From Hyphococcus sp. (GTDB taxonomy: Bacteria; Pseudomonadota; Alphaproteobacteria; Caulobacterales; Parvularculaceae): 36,927 bases of DNA. Where the stretch lies: positions 1 to 36,927 of the forward strand of contig JAJFGE010000009.1 of assembly GCA_021776295.1 (NCBI GenBank), in the 5' to 3' direction. Below are positions 1 to 8,620 of this stretch, piece by piece. The position numbers and the translations under genes are program-made. Numbering within the stretch: position 1 is the stretch's first letter; each line of letters starts with the position of its first letter. The notes below the pieces were generated by a model. It did not search any database. It was given only the letters and a program-made list of their open reading frames with translations, and was not told the origin of the DNA.

Positions 1-18
1 GCGAAGAGGAAAACACAG

Positions 19-813
19 ATGCCGGACCTCACCATCAACCGGCGGGCGCTGTTGACCCGGCTCGGCGGCGCATCCGCCATCGCTGTCCTGCCTGCTGAAG
101 CGCTTGCCGATGCGCTGGAACATGAGCTGATGGATCAGGCAGCCTATGGCCCGGAATGTTCTGAAATTGATATCATCAAAGTCGGCCGCGATGTGCGCCG
201 GGGCGCGGGACAAATTTTTGACAAAACCATTGTCCCCAAGCTTTATAAAATGCCCGAGCGCCCGACGCTGATCGACTTTTTCAAGCGGCGCTTTTCAGAG
301 CCAACCGTCTCTCACTGCCTTAAAAGTGCGGCGCATGCGTTGAACGAGGGCCAGCCCGAACGCAACATTATCGCCTCGCTTGTCCATGATATCGCCATCA
401 ACCTGATCAAAACCGATCACGCATGGTGGGGCGCTGACCTCATCGCGCCTTATGTCGATGAGCGCGTCACATGGGGCGTTCGCCACCATCAGGCGCTGCG
501 GTTTTATGCCGATACTGAGACCGGCTATGAATATCCCGAACTTTACCGCTGTGTGTTCGGCAAAGACTATGCGCCCGAACCCTATATTCAAAACGCCTAT
601 CAGTATGCCCGCAACCATCGCTGGTATTTGGAAGCACGGCTGATTACGCTCAACGATACTTACGGATTTACGCCCGGCCCGGCGCCGGATATCGACCAGT
701 TTACCGACATTATCGCCCGCAACTGGCGCCAACCCGAGGAAGGCCTCGGTTTCGACAACAGTCCCTCCGCGCATATGTGGCGCACCCTCCTCAATCCCGA
801 GCGGCCACTCTGA
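19..813 (+). CDS. HD-domain (PhnZ/MIOX-like) protein with Tat-like leader
   Basis: This 264-aa protein carries an HD-type metal-binding pattern: His99, His123-Asp124, His134, His156/His157 and Asp214 within LNDTYG. That spacing is known from the HD superfamily, which includes phosphohydrolases and the di-iron oxygenases PhnZ and MIOX. The oxygenase reading is my inference. The N-terminus has a twin Arg (NRRALLTRLGG) followed by a hydrophobic stretch ending near AEALA, which looks like a Tat signal and would place the enzyme in the periplasm. GAGG lies 9 bases before the ATG and supports this start. It lies upstream of the DUF3179 and aldehyde dehydrogenase genes on the same strand, but a 218-bp gap holding two operator-like palindromes separates them, so it may belong to a unit that begins outside the window. 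Substrate unknown. Confidence 0.7.
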   Translation: MPDLTINRRALLTRLGGASAIAVLPAEALADALEHELMDQAAYGPECSEIDIIKVGRDVRRGAGQIFDKTIVPKLYKMPERPTLIDFFKRRFSEPTVSHCLKSAAHALNEGQPERNIIASLVHDIAINLIKTDHAWWGADLIAPYVDERVTWGVRHHQALRFYADTETGYEYPELYRCVFGKDYAPEPYIQNAYQYARNHRWYLEARLITLNDTYGFTPGPAPDIDQFTDIIARNWRQPEEGLGFDNSPSAHMWRTLLNPERPL

Positions 814-846
814 CCTGCGCCGGCGGCAAATATCACTCCATTTATT

Positions 847-860
847 GTTGCATCCGCAAC
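847..860 (+). promoter_or_regulatory. Operator palindrome GTTGC-ATCC-GCAAC
   Basis: This is a perfect 5-bp inverted repeat with a 4-bp centre and the cleanest copy of a motif that recurs upstream of many genes in this window. An A/T-rich stretch (TTTATT) lies just before it. It sits between the HD-domain gene and the DUF3179 gene, about 170 bp before the latter's start. Confidence 0.6.
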
Positions 861-927
861 TTAAACTCCCTACACTCTCCTCTTAATGGGGTAGTTTTAT
901 TTCTATTTTCCTCATTGTGAGTTTCGA

Positions 928-947
928 GCATCAGTTGCTGATGCATC
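928..947 (+). promoter_or_regulatory. Second operator-like palindrome before the DUF3179 gene
   Basis: Positions 928-944 form a perfect hairpin-capable repeat, GCATCAG-TTG-CTGATGC. Positions 934-947 read GTTGC-TGAT-GCATC, which fits the motif GTTGC-N4-GCA(A/T)(C/T) seen upstream of ubiD and the OsmC gene. It ends about 85 bp before the DUF3179 start. Confidence 0.5.
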
Positions 948-1031
948 TAAAATGCCTTGACTGTCTCGCGGTGGCGGGGCGCTCTATCCTGGAGATGGTT
1001 CAAGGAACATTATGTCGAGGAGCAGTGAACC

Positions 1032-2255
1032 ATGACCGGTGCGGAGCTGATCGCAATCTTAGCGGCGTTGATATTTGCAGCCGCCATACTCCCAGGCACG
1101 CTCGGCGTGTTGTTGATGACGTCGAAAATCGCCGCAAAAGACTGGGGTGCGCGGCTGATTTATCAAAAGGCGATGTGGCTCGCCGGCGCGGCGGCAGCGC
1201 TGATGGCGCTTGGCTGGGGGCTTGCGCTTTCCGCCGGCAATATTTCGCTATTGCTGCTCGGCGCCTCGGCGCTGTTTGGCGGCGTTGCGACCTTTGGCTT
1301 CTTCATGCACACCAAGTTTTTGTTCAAGCCGGTGACCAAGCCACTTTATATGAGCGTTGATGAGGCGATCGAGAAATTCGGCCCCGATGAAGAAGTCATC
1401 GGCGTCATCGATGATAATGGCGTTGCATGGGCCTATGTCGCACGCCTCGCGCGACGCCCGCATATTGTCCAACAGCGCCAGGGCGACAGCCCGTTCATGA
1501 TGACCCACTGCATTCTTGCGCACAGCTCAATGGCCTTTGCGCTCGAAAACCAGTTTTCCGCGCCGAACATCACCATCACCTCGGCGCTCGCCAACAACCT
1601 GGTCTTCTACGAAGAGAATACCAAATGCTCGATTGTCCAGGCGCATAATGGCGCGCCCGGTGGCGGTGCGGCGCTGCGCATGACGCCGACCATTGCGGTC
1701 AGCTTACGAACCTGGAAGGCGGCCTATGGCGACACCAAAGTCTGGCATCGCCACAAGGAATGGCGCGATGAATTTTATCTCAAGCTTCTCGCCCGCGCCG
1801 ATGTCATCGACCCCAACAGCCCGGTGATGGTCTATCCGTTAAAGCACGGTCTTGATGAACGCCTGGCGATGAAATCCATGGTCACCGGTGTTGAAATCAA
1901 CGGGCAATCGCGCACCTATACGCTCGATCATTCACGCGACAACCCGCTTATTCACGACCAAATCGCCGGCGTCGACATTCTCGTTGCTTCCGGGTTTGAC
2001 CTCGACCTCATCCAGGTTTTCGACCGCAATGCGAACGGTAAGGCGCTGACCTTCACGGCGGACAGCGAAAACCATTTCATTGACGACCAGACCCGGTCAA
2101 CGTGGAATTTGCTTGGTGAATGCATTGACGGCGAAATGAAGGGACAAAAGCTGGCGCTCATTGCCCATTACAATAAAATGTTCTGGTATGTTTGGGCCGA
2201 TTATCACCCCAATACCGAGATCTATAATCCAGCAAAGCAAGCTGCCGCCGCTTGA
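1032..2255 (+). CDS. Membrane-anchored DUF3179 domain protein
   Basis: The 407-aa product starts with about three hydrophobic segments (residues 5-30, 47-68 and 72-92). A soluble domain follows with features of DUF3179: a short DDNGVAWAY strand, then a conserved THC-type segment (MMTHCILAHS). DUF3179 proteins have no settled function and are often found near metal- or oxidation-related genes. GAGGAG at 1017-1022 is 9 bases from the ATG, so the start is well supported. The aldehyde dehydrogenase gene begins 12 bp downstream, which implies co-transcription. Two operator-like palindromes lie upstream. The family call is fairly sure; the role in the pathway is unknown. Confidence 0.7.
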   Translation: MTGAELIAILAALIFAAAILPGTLGVLLMTSKIAAKDWGARLIYQKAMWLAGAAAALMALGWGLALSAGNISLLLLGASALFGGVATFGFFMHTKFLFKPVTKPLYMSVDEAIEKFGPDEEVIGVIDDNGVAWAYVARLARRPHIVQQRQGDSPFMMTHCILAHSSMAFALENQFSAPNITITSALANNLVFYEENTKCSIVQAHNGAPGGGAALRMTPTIAVSLRTWKAAYGDTKVWHRHKEWRDEFYLKLLARADVIDPNSPVMVYPLKHGLDERLAMKSMVTGVEINGQSRTYTLDHSRDNPLIHDQIAGVDILVASGFDLDLIQVFDRNANGKALTFTADSENHFIDDQTRSTWNLLGECIDGEMKGQKLALIAHYNKMFWYVWADYHPNTEIYNPAKQAAAA

Positions 2256-2267
2256 GCAAGGTTTAAA

Positions 2268-3773
2268 ATGCCGCCGGAAGGAAATGCACGCGCCGGAACG
2301 ACAACCAAGCCGCGGCGGGTGCGCAATTTTATTGACGGTGCGTATGTTGAAAGCGCTGGCGCTAAAACATTTGAAAGCCGCTGTCCGGCTGATAACGCCG
2401 TCGTCGCCATCGTCGATGAAGCCTCGCGCGCCGATGTTGACCGAGCGGTATCGTCTGCGCGCGCGGCGCTCGGCGGTCCATGGAGCGAGATCAGCCTTGA
2501 TGAGCGCGCCGCTATCTTGCACCGGGTCGCCGACCTTATTGATGAACGCGCGGCGGAGTTTGCAGACGCCGAAATCAGCGATACTGGCAAGCTGATCGGC
2601 CCGACCCTCAAAGGCGAGATACCGCGCGGCGCAATGCAGTTCCGCGTCTTTGCCGATATCGCCAAAGACGGGTTTGCAATGTCTCCGATTGCATCACAAA
2701 CGCCCATGGGCAAGGCCATCAACTATCCCGAACGCGCGCCGAAAGGCGTTATCGCGGCGATCTGCCCGTGGAACCTGCCCTTTGTGTTATCGACATGGAA
2801 AATTGCGCCGGCGCTTGCTTGCGGCAATACGCTGGTCGTCAAACCATCGGAAGAAACGCCGATGACGGCGACGCTGCTCGGCCAGGTGATGAACGATGCC
2901 GGCGTGCCAGCGGGCGTTTATAATGTCGTCAATGGTTTCGGCGCTGGCTCGACGGGCGAGTTCCTGACTGCCCATCCCGGCGTCAACGCCATTACCTTCA
3001 CCGGAGAGACCCGCACCGGCGCGGCGATCACCACTGGCGCCGCCAGCGATATAAAAGATATTTCGCTGGAGCTGGGTGGGAAAAACCCCGGAATAATTTT
3101 CGCCGATTGTGATTTCGACAAAGCGGTTGCGGGAACGGCGGCCTCTGTGTTTCATAATTGCGGGCAGGTTTGTCTTTGTACTGAACGGTTATATGTGGAG
3201 CGACCAATCTTTGACAAATTCGTCACCGCGCTGAAGGCCAAAGCCGAAGCGCTCAATCCCGGCGATCCGCGCGATCCGTCAACGACGCTGTCGCCGTTGA
3301 TCAGCCTCGGCCATCGCGAAAAAGTTTTGAGCTATTTCGAAGCGGCGCGCGCAGACGGCGCAACCGTGGTCACTGGTGGCGGCATTCCGAAAACAGACGG
3401 ACCCTTTTCCGATGGCGCCTGGATCGAACCAACAATCTGGACCGGGCTTTCGGAAGATTCTCGCACCGTCAAAGAAGAAGTTTTCGGTCCGGTCTGTCAT
3501 ATCCAGCCGTTTGATACCGAAGATGAGGCCATCGCCTACGCCAATGACAGCGATTATGGTCTTGCGGCGACAGTCTGGTCAGGCGATGGCGACCGCACGC
3601 GCCGCGTTGCTTCGCGCATTGAGACTGGCGTCGTCTGGGTCAATGGCTGGATGATCCGCGAGCTTCGCTCGCCCTTTGGCGGATTTAAGAAGTCAGGCAT
3701 TGGCCGCGAGGGCGGCGAGTTTTCACTCGATTTCTATACGGAGATTCGCAACGTTTGCGTTAGTGAGGGTTAG
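2268..3773 (+). CDS. NAD(P)-dependent aldehyde dehydrogenase
   Basis: This 501-aa protein is a full-length member of the ALDH superfamily and oxidises an aldehyde to the acid in the cytoplasm. The catalytic residues fall at the canonical positions: Asn169 in CPWNLP, Glu268 in LELGGKNP and nucleophile Cys302 in NCGQVC. The cofactor-binding FTGET motif precedes Glu268 (245 region). The sequence style resembles 2-hydroxymuconic semialdehyde and betaine aldehyde dehydrogenases, but the substrate cannot be read from it. AAGG lies about 6-7 bases before the ATG. It is the last gene of the DUF3179-ALDH unit and converges on the ThDP enzyme gene, with only 27 bp between. It may oxidise the aldehyde released by one of the ThDP decarboxylases in the window. 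Confidence 0.93.
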   Translation: MPPEGNARAGTTTKPRRVRNFIDGAYVESAGAKTFESRCPADNAVVAIVDEASRADVDRAVSSARAALGGPWSEISLDERAAILHRVADLIDERAAEFADAEISDTGKLIGPTLKGEIPRGAMQFRVFADIAKDGFAMSPIASQTPMGKAINYPERAPKGVIAAICPWNLPFVLSTWKIAPALACGNTLVVKPSEETPMTATLLGQVMNDAGVPAGVYNVVNGFGAGSTGEFLTAHPGVNAITFTGETRTGAAITTGAASDIKDISLELGGKNPGIIFADCDFDKAVAGTAASVFHNCGQVCLCTERLYVERPIFDKFVTALKAKAEALNPGDPRDPSTTLSPLISLGHREKVLSYFEAARADGATVVTGGGIPKTDGPFSDGAWIEPTIWTGLSEDSRTVKEEVFGPVCHIQPFDTEDEAIAYANDSDYGLAATVWSGDGDRTRRVASRIETGVVWVNGWMIRELRSPFGGFKKSGIGREGGEFSLDFYTEIRNVCVSEG

Positions 3774-3788
3774 ACTATTCGTTAGTCT
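3772..3788. terminator. Possible small bidirectional terminator hairpin
   Basis: AGACTA-TTCGT-TAGTCT forms a 6-bp stem in the 27-bp gap between two convergent genes and overlaps the ALDH stop codon. There is no strong T-run, so this is tentative. Confidence 0.25.
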
Positions 3789-3800
3789 GCTTGCGGCCAC

Positions 3801-5687
3801 TCACTCATGCCACGGCGCAGCATCGGCGCCAGGTCCGCGTTTGGCGATAACCACATCGAGCACAAAAGACCGGCCCTCACTTCCGGCGCGCACCGCACGC
3901 GCCAGCGCCGCCGCCAAATCCCCCGGGTCGGTAACGCGCTCGCCTTCAACCCCGTAACCGGACGCCATCGCCACATGATCGATCGCCGGGTCGTCAAGAT
4001 TTATGCCGATATACCGTCCGGTCTTTGCGCCGCGACCTTTAAGGCCGGCAATCGCCCAGCGGTTGGCCTGATAGGCGCGGTTGTTAAAGATGATAACGAC
4101 AATCACCTTGTTGTGACGCTGCGCGGTCCACAACGCTTGCAAGCCAAACTGGAAACTGCCGTCGCCAACCAGCGCGTATACGGATTTACTAGGCGCTGCG
4201 AATTTTGCGCCAAGCGCCGCGCCGACGCCCCAGCCAAGGCTGCCGCCGGATGAAATCAAGTGCCGCCGGCCGCCATTGTCCTGATCGAACTGAACATGGT
4301 CCCAGATATACCGGTCGGAACTGACGCCTTCCGTAACAACGATAGCGTCAGGGTCCATCGCGCGGTCAATTTCTGCAGCCAGCCGCTCCGGCGCGATGGG
4401 CACATCATCCCAGACTTTGCGCAAAGTTTCGATAATCGGCTCACGAAGCTTCTGCTTCAGCGCCTCGCCTTCATGCCGGCGGCGTTCAATCAACGCGCCA
4501 TCAAGCGGCATCGCGCTGAGACGTTGGTCGATACCGGCCAGGGCGAGACGCGCATCGGCGTAAATCAGATGGTCCACCGGATAGCCGCGCGACAGATGCT
4601 CCTCACGCACGCCAATTTCGATAATCTGCGCTTGTTCTGGAATCAGCGGATGGCCGCGGCGCGCAAGCGACAGTCGCGAAGCGCCGGCCAAAACCACAAG
4701 GTCAAACGGTGTTTCCGGGCGAATGCGGGCGCGCATCGCGCCGAGATATCGCGGATGGTTGGAGGCAAAGCCCATCGCCGAACGGCTCGACGATGTATCG
4801 CCGCTTACCACCGCACCAAGGCGATCAGCAATCGCGGCCAGCTCTTTGAGCCCGCCCCAGCGCGGCAATTCAGCGCCGGCGACGAAAAGCGGATTACGCG
4901 CCCGCGCCAACATTGCCGCGGCGCGCTCAATATCATCACTGCCCGGATGAATTGGCCCCGCCGGCGCCGAGCGCGCCGCGGGAATAATCCGCGCCTTGGC
5001 GGTTTTTCCGCTCCAGACATCTGCATTAACGCCGAGAAAAACCGGGCCCGGCGGCGTCGCTGACGCCATGCGCATGGACCGGCGCAGCGAGGTTGCGAGA
5101 TTGTCGCGATTGCTCGCCCGGAATGACAGCTTGGTGTAAAGCTCCGCGATCGATTCCACTTTTGCGGTCTCCGTAAAGACACCAAGATTTTCGCCGTTGC
5201 TGGCGCTAAAGCCGACCGAAATCACCATCGGCGAATTATCCGCATGCGCATTGACGATAAGGCCGAGCGCATTGGCCGCGCCGGTGACCGAATGGACGTT
5301 TACGAAAGCAGTCTTGCCGGTAACACGCGCATAACCATCCGCCATCGCCACAAGCGGGCCTTCATGCAGGCCAAGCACATATTGAATATCCGGATAATCA
5401 ACCAGCGCATCGACAAACCCCGCCTCATAGGCGCCGGTATTGCCAAACACATGGCTGACACCCCAGGCGCGCAAAGTCTCGCAGGTTATTTCCCCGCCGG
5501 TGGCGTTTTTAAGCGTGATAAATTCACCGCCCGGCGGCAGCGCATCAATATCCGCGTTTTGCGCAGAAGCGGCGCCAACCAGCTGGCTCGCCGCCGCAGC
5601 ACTCACCCCCGCCGCTTTCGTCAGAACGAGAAATTGGCGCCGCGAGAGGTCGCCATTCACCAGACCAAATGTCGCCTCACGGAGCAT
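3801..5687 (-). CDS. Tat-exported ThDP-dependent decarboxylase-like enzyme
   Basis: This is a 628-aa enzyme of the acetolactate synthase/benzoylformate decarboxylase superfamily. The catalytic Glu of the PYR domain is E109 in LHEGPLVAMADGYAR. The ThDP/Mg motif is GDGS at 508-511, with its Asn pair (FNN) at 535-536. Unlike typical family members it starts with a textbook Tat signal: SRRQFLVLT at residues 15-23, a hydrophobic segment and an ASAQ cleavage region near residue 43. The longer reading frame begins at 5774. I chose the ATG at 5687 because AAGAGGA precedes it by about 8-9 bases. It follows the TonB receptor gene on the same strand, 94 bp downstream, with a hairpin between. Likely chemistry is cleavage of a 2-oxo acid or carboligation; the substrate is unknown. 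Confidence 0.85.
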   Translation of the reverse strand: MLREATFGLVNGDLSRRQFLVLTKAAGVSAAAASQLVGAASAQNADIDALPPGGEFITLKNATGGEITCETLRAWGVSHVFGNTGAYEAGFVDALVDYPDIQYVLGLHEGPLVAMADGYARVTGKTAFVNVHSVTGAANALGLIVNAHADNSPMVISVGFSASNGENLGVFTETAKVESIAELYTKLSFRASNRDNLATSLRRSMRMASATPPGPVFLGVNADVWSGKTAKARIIPAARSAPAGPIHPGSDDIERAAAMLARARNPLFVAGAELPRWGGLKELAAIADRLGAVVSGDTSSSRSAMGFASNHPRYLGAMRARIRPETPFDLVVLAGASRLSLARRGHPLIPEQAQIIEIGVREEHLSRGYPVDHLIYADARLALAGIDQRLSAMPLDGALIERRRHEGEALKQKLREPIIETLRKVWDDVPIAPERLAAEIDRAMDPDAIVVTEGVSSDRYIWDHVQFDQDNGGRRHLISSGGSLGWGVGAALGAKFAAPSKSVYALVGDGSFQFGLQALWTAQRHNKVIVVIIFNNRAYQANRWAIAGLKGRGAKTGRYIGINLDDPAIDHVAMASGYGVEGERVTDPGDLAAALARAVRAGSEGRSFVLDVVIAKRGPGADAAPWHE

Positions 5688-5710
5688 GCGCTGTGTCCTC
5701 TTCCAAAGGC

Positions 5711-5751
5711 CAAAAAGTAAACGCCGGGAGCGATTTTCATCATTCCCGGCG
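5711..5751 (-). terminator. Terminator or attenuator hairpin between TonB receptor and ThDP genes
   Basis: CGCCGGGA (5722-5729) and TCCCGGCG (5744-5751) form a perfect 8-bp stem with a 14-base loop. Read on the minus strand, the stem is followed by TTTACTTTTT. It could reduce read-through from the receptor gene into the ThDP gene. Confidence 0.5.
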
Positions 5752-5781
5752 CCAAGCCAACCCCCATCGGTCAATTGCGGA

Positions 5782-8493
5782 TCAGAATTGTTTCTGGAAT
5801 GTCACGCCCCACATTCGCGGCGGGCCGAACAAGGCTTGCGCGGTGCCGCCGCCGGGGAAACCGCCAACGCCCCCGCCGGCGCCGTCAATGCCGAAGGTCC
5901 GGATGATCGGATTGAACCGGCGGAACGATGCATAACGCTCATTGGTGAGATTGCGCACCCAGAAGAATGCCTCCCAGCCATTTTCGTGGCTGACATAGCC
6001 AAGCCGGGCGTTGAGAAGATTGTAAGCGCCCTCGGTCACAACATCTTCAAGCGGACTGCCAACCTCGACCAGTTCGTGCAGGATTGAACCGGTGTAAGAC
6101 CAGCTAAGCCGCATCACCATATCGCCATTGTTGGTGACCGGGCGTTGATATGTCACCGCTGCATTGGCCGTCACTTCCGGCGCCAGCGGAAAACGCTGAC
6201 CGATAAAGCCTTCGCCAACCACCTCTTCAATGCCGCCGGTTTGATCGGCAATCGGAACGCCGCTCTGGATTTCGCTAAACGCGGTGCCAACGCCGCCAGT
6301 GAAGGTCAACTCATCCGTTAGCTGAGCAAATATGTCCGCCTCAAAGCCCCAAACTTGGGAATCCGGGACATTGAGAATGATTATGCCGGTCGCAAGGCGG
6401 GTGATGCCCTGCTGGCGGTCATTATAGTCTGTAAGATAGCCGGAAAGATTGACCCGCGCGCGACCGCCGGCAAAGCTTGTTTTAACGCCACCTTCATAGA
6501 CATTCACCGTTTCCGGATCAAAATCAATATTCGCCGGCGCAGCGTTCGGGTCGGCTGAGCGGGCGATAATTTCAGCGATGATCTCATCTTTGGTCGGCGC
6601 CCGACCCAGGCTTCCTGTCAGCGAGCCGATAACGCCGCCAACATTGGCCGGGCTGCCAATAATGAAGCCGCGAAATGCAGTAACATTTTCACCCTGGGTG
6701 ATATCGAACTGAAATCCGCCGGATTTAAAGCCGTGTGAATATTTCGCATAGGCGGTGATGTTGTCATTGGGCTGCCAGGTCAAAGACGCGGTGCCGGAAA
6801 ACTCATTGTCGCTGCGCGACCGCATAGTCGTGAATGACGGCCGCAGGATATTGATCATCCCGACCTGATCCATATCGAGGTCTTTGTCTTCCCAGGTGTG
6901 GCGAATACCGCCGGTCAGGGTGAGGGTTTCCGTCAGGCGGAAATTGGAGTGCAAGAACACCGAGATGGATTCTGTTTTTAGCGTTCCCTCTTCACGCACG
7001 CCAATCGTATCGGGCGCGCCCGCCGCCGTTACCGGACCCAGCTCATTTTCAAATCCGAAGGGCAGGAAGAAATCTTCCGCCTCGCCGCCAGGCAGGAAAC
7101 GGCCCGCGGCAATGAGGTCGGGGTTGTGACACCCGATGGTCGATTCATTGGCGCCAAACACTGTCACGTTCTCATTGAAGACGCCGTTCGCATTAAGGTC
7201 GAAATCCCAAATCGGCAGGCCGTCTGCGTCAAAGCCCGACAAGCGCGACGTCGTTTCAAATGGCGGCGGCGGCGGGAAGCCACGGAAGGTCGAGGTAGTT
7301 ACGCCAGCGGTACACCCAGCCAGAATATCCTGTGGGAAGAACCGTGTTTCCGAACTCGAATCCTGATTTTGGGTCAGGTAAAAGGCGCCAGCAATAAAAT
7401 CGAGCCGTTTTCCGGCCGGAGACGCAAGCCTGATTTCGCCGGACCACTGATCAAGGTCTTCCTGCAAAAACGTATCGGACAGGCGTTGGCGCGTGGTGTC
7501 GCCGTCAAACAGGCTGACAATATCATTGGCGCGATAGGCGCCGACGCCGGTCAGCAAAAATTCGCCGGGCAGGTCGAGATTGAATTCCAGCGACGTGCCC
7601 CAAAGATCGCGGTTGGAAGTCGAAGCAGAATCGATATCGACAATGCCTTCCGCAAGGTCAACGAATGCTGGTTGCTTTAAGTCGTTGGGATCGTCGTTGA
7701 TCTGACGGACAAAATCGCGCTCTTCCTTGAAGCGGTCTATCGACCAGTAGAGTTCAAGGCTATCGCTCGGCCGCGCAATCGCCTGGAACCGGCCAGACCA
7801 ATTGTCCTCGCCGTTAAAGCGGCGATTATCGAACGCATTTTCAATCCAGCCATCCTGACGCTCAACAGCAATGGTCGTGCGCGTCAACAGCTTTTCGTTG
7901 ATCGGCACATTAACGGCGCCGGCGGCATATCCGCGCTCATAATTCCCGGCTTCGAGCTTTAATTCCCCGCCAAACTCTTCGGTCGGCTTTTTGGTTGTGA
8001 TGTTGACCGCACCGGCGATTGTGTTGGCGCCAAAGAATGTTCCTTGCGGTCCGCGCAAAACTTCAACTTGCTGCACGCCAAACAGACCTGTGTCAAAGGA
8101 TGCAGAGCGCCCGGTCAAAACGCCATCGACATAGACCGTCGCACCGGAAGCCTCGCCAACCACGAACTGGTTAGTAATGCCGCGTACGGAGAAGTTTCCC
8201 AACACCGAGCCCTGATTGAGGAAGCTAAAATTCGGCACGCTCTCAACCACATCCGCAAGCGATGTCGCACCCGAACGCTTCAGATCAAGCTCGCTTTGAG
8301 CGGCAAGAGAGATCGGCACATCTTGCGCGGATTCTTCGCGCCGTTGCGCGGTGACAGTAATGACGTCGCGCGCCGCCGCCGCGCGCGCGGAGGCGTCGCT
8401 GTCCTGGCCCAATGCCGCCGGCGCCAGCGCCAACGCAATCACCAGCGCCGAGGCCCCGGCCATAAATATGGGTTTTTTGATCTGCCGTTTCAT
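5782..8493 (-). CDS. TonB-dependent outer-membrane receptor
   Basis: This 903-aa protein imports a ligand across the outer membrane using TonB energy. After a signal peptide (MKRQIKKPIFMAGAS... to about residue 30, ending PAALGQ) comes a TonB-box-like stretch (VITVTAQRREES). The plug domain follows (SLADVVESVPNF, VEVLRGPQGTFFG), then a long beta-barrel ending in the terminal aromatic of VTFQKQF. The frame is open from 8580, but the ATG at 8493 has GGGAGG about 7 bases upstream and begins a proper signal peptide. The sequence resembles the many receptors that sphingomonad- and Hyphomonas-type bacteria use for organic substrates rather than siderophores. An operator-like motif lies about 114 bp upstream. 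The ligand is unknown, but its position suggests uptake of the substrate of this island. Confidence 0.92.
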   Translation of the reverse strand: MKRQIKKPIFMAGASALVIALALAPAALGQDSDASARAAAARDVITVTAQRREESAQDVPISLAAQSELDLKRSGATSLADVVESVPNFSFLNQGSVLGNFSVRGITNQFVVGEASGATVYVDGVLTGRSASFDTGLFGVQQVEVLRGPQGTFFGANTIAGAVNITTKKPTEEFGGELKLEAGNYERGYAAGAVNVPINEKLLTRTTIAVERQDGWIENAFDNRRFNGEDNWSGRFQAIARPSDSLELYWSIDRFKEERDFVRQINDDPNDLKQPAFVDLAEGIVDIDSASTSNRDLWGTSLEFNLDLPGEFLLTGVGAYRANDIVSLFDGDTTRQRLSDTFLQEDLDQWSGEIRLASPAGKRLDFIAGAFYLTQNQDSSSETRFFPQDILAGCTAGVTTSTFRGFPPPPPFETTSRLSGFDADGLPIWDFDLNANGVFNENVTVFGANESTIGCHNPDLIAAGRFLPGGEAEDFFLPFGFENELGPVTAAGAPDTIGVREEGTLKTESISVFLHSNFRLTETLTLTGGIRHTWEDKDLDMDQVGMINILRPSFTTMRSRSDNEFSGTASLTWQPNDNITAYAKYSHGFKSGGFQFDITQGENVTAFRGFIIGSPANVGGVIGSLTGSLGRAPTKDEIIAEIIARSADPNAAPANIDFDPETVNVYEGGVKTSFAGGRARVNLSGYLTDYNDRQQGITRLATGIIILNVPDSQVWGFEADIFAQLTDELTFTGGVGTAFSEIQSGVPIADQTGGIEEVVGEGFIGQRFPLAPEVTANAAVTYQRPVTNNGDMVMRLSWSYTGSILHELVEVGSPLEDVVTEGAYNLLNARLGYVSHENGWEAFFWVRNLTNERYASFRRFNPIIRTFGIDGAGGGVGGFPGGGTAQALFGPPRMWGVTFQKQF

Positions 8494-8606
8494 CGTAATC
8501 CTCCCTGGTGCGCAAAGTTCGTTTAGCCCGCCGCACATTCTCCCACCGCTACACAACATGAAATGCCAACAGCGTCGCAATCTTGCGACAAGATATCAAC
8601 AATATA

Positions 8607-8620
8607 CTTGAAACTGCAAC
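8607..8620 (-). promoter_or_regulatory. Operator-like half-conserved motif upstream of the TonB receptor
   Basis: On the minus strand this reads GTTGC-AGTT-TCAAG. It is preceded by TTACAAATG, matching the layout of the ubiD site (TTACAGTTG then GTTGC). One arm is conserved; the other is degenerate (TCAAG instead of GCAAC). Confidence 0.45.

Noticed and set aside
917-1360. Plus-strand frame starting before the DUF3179 gene
   Set aside because: It runs through palindromic promoter sequence and then in the wrong frame over the DUF3179 gene, which has a strong ribosome-binding site of its own.
4260-5063. Long open frame on the plus strand opposite the ThDP enzyme gene
   Set aside because: It is antisense to a clearly conserved enzyme, is rich in Arg/Ala and has no recognisable domain; a typical GC-rich shadow frame.
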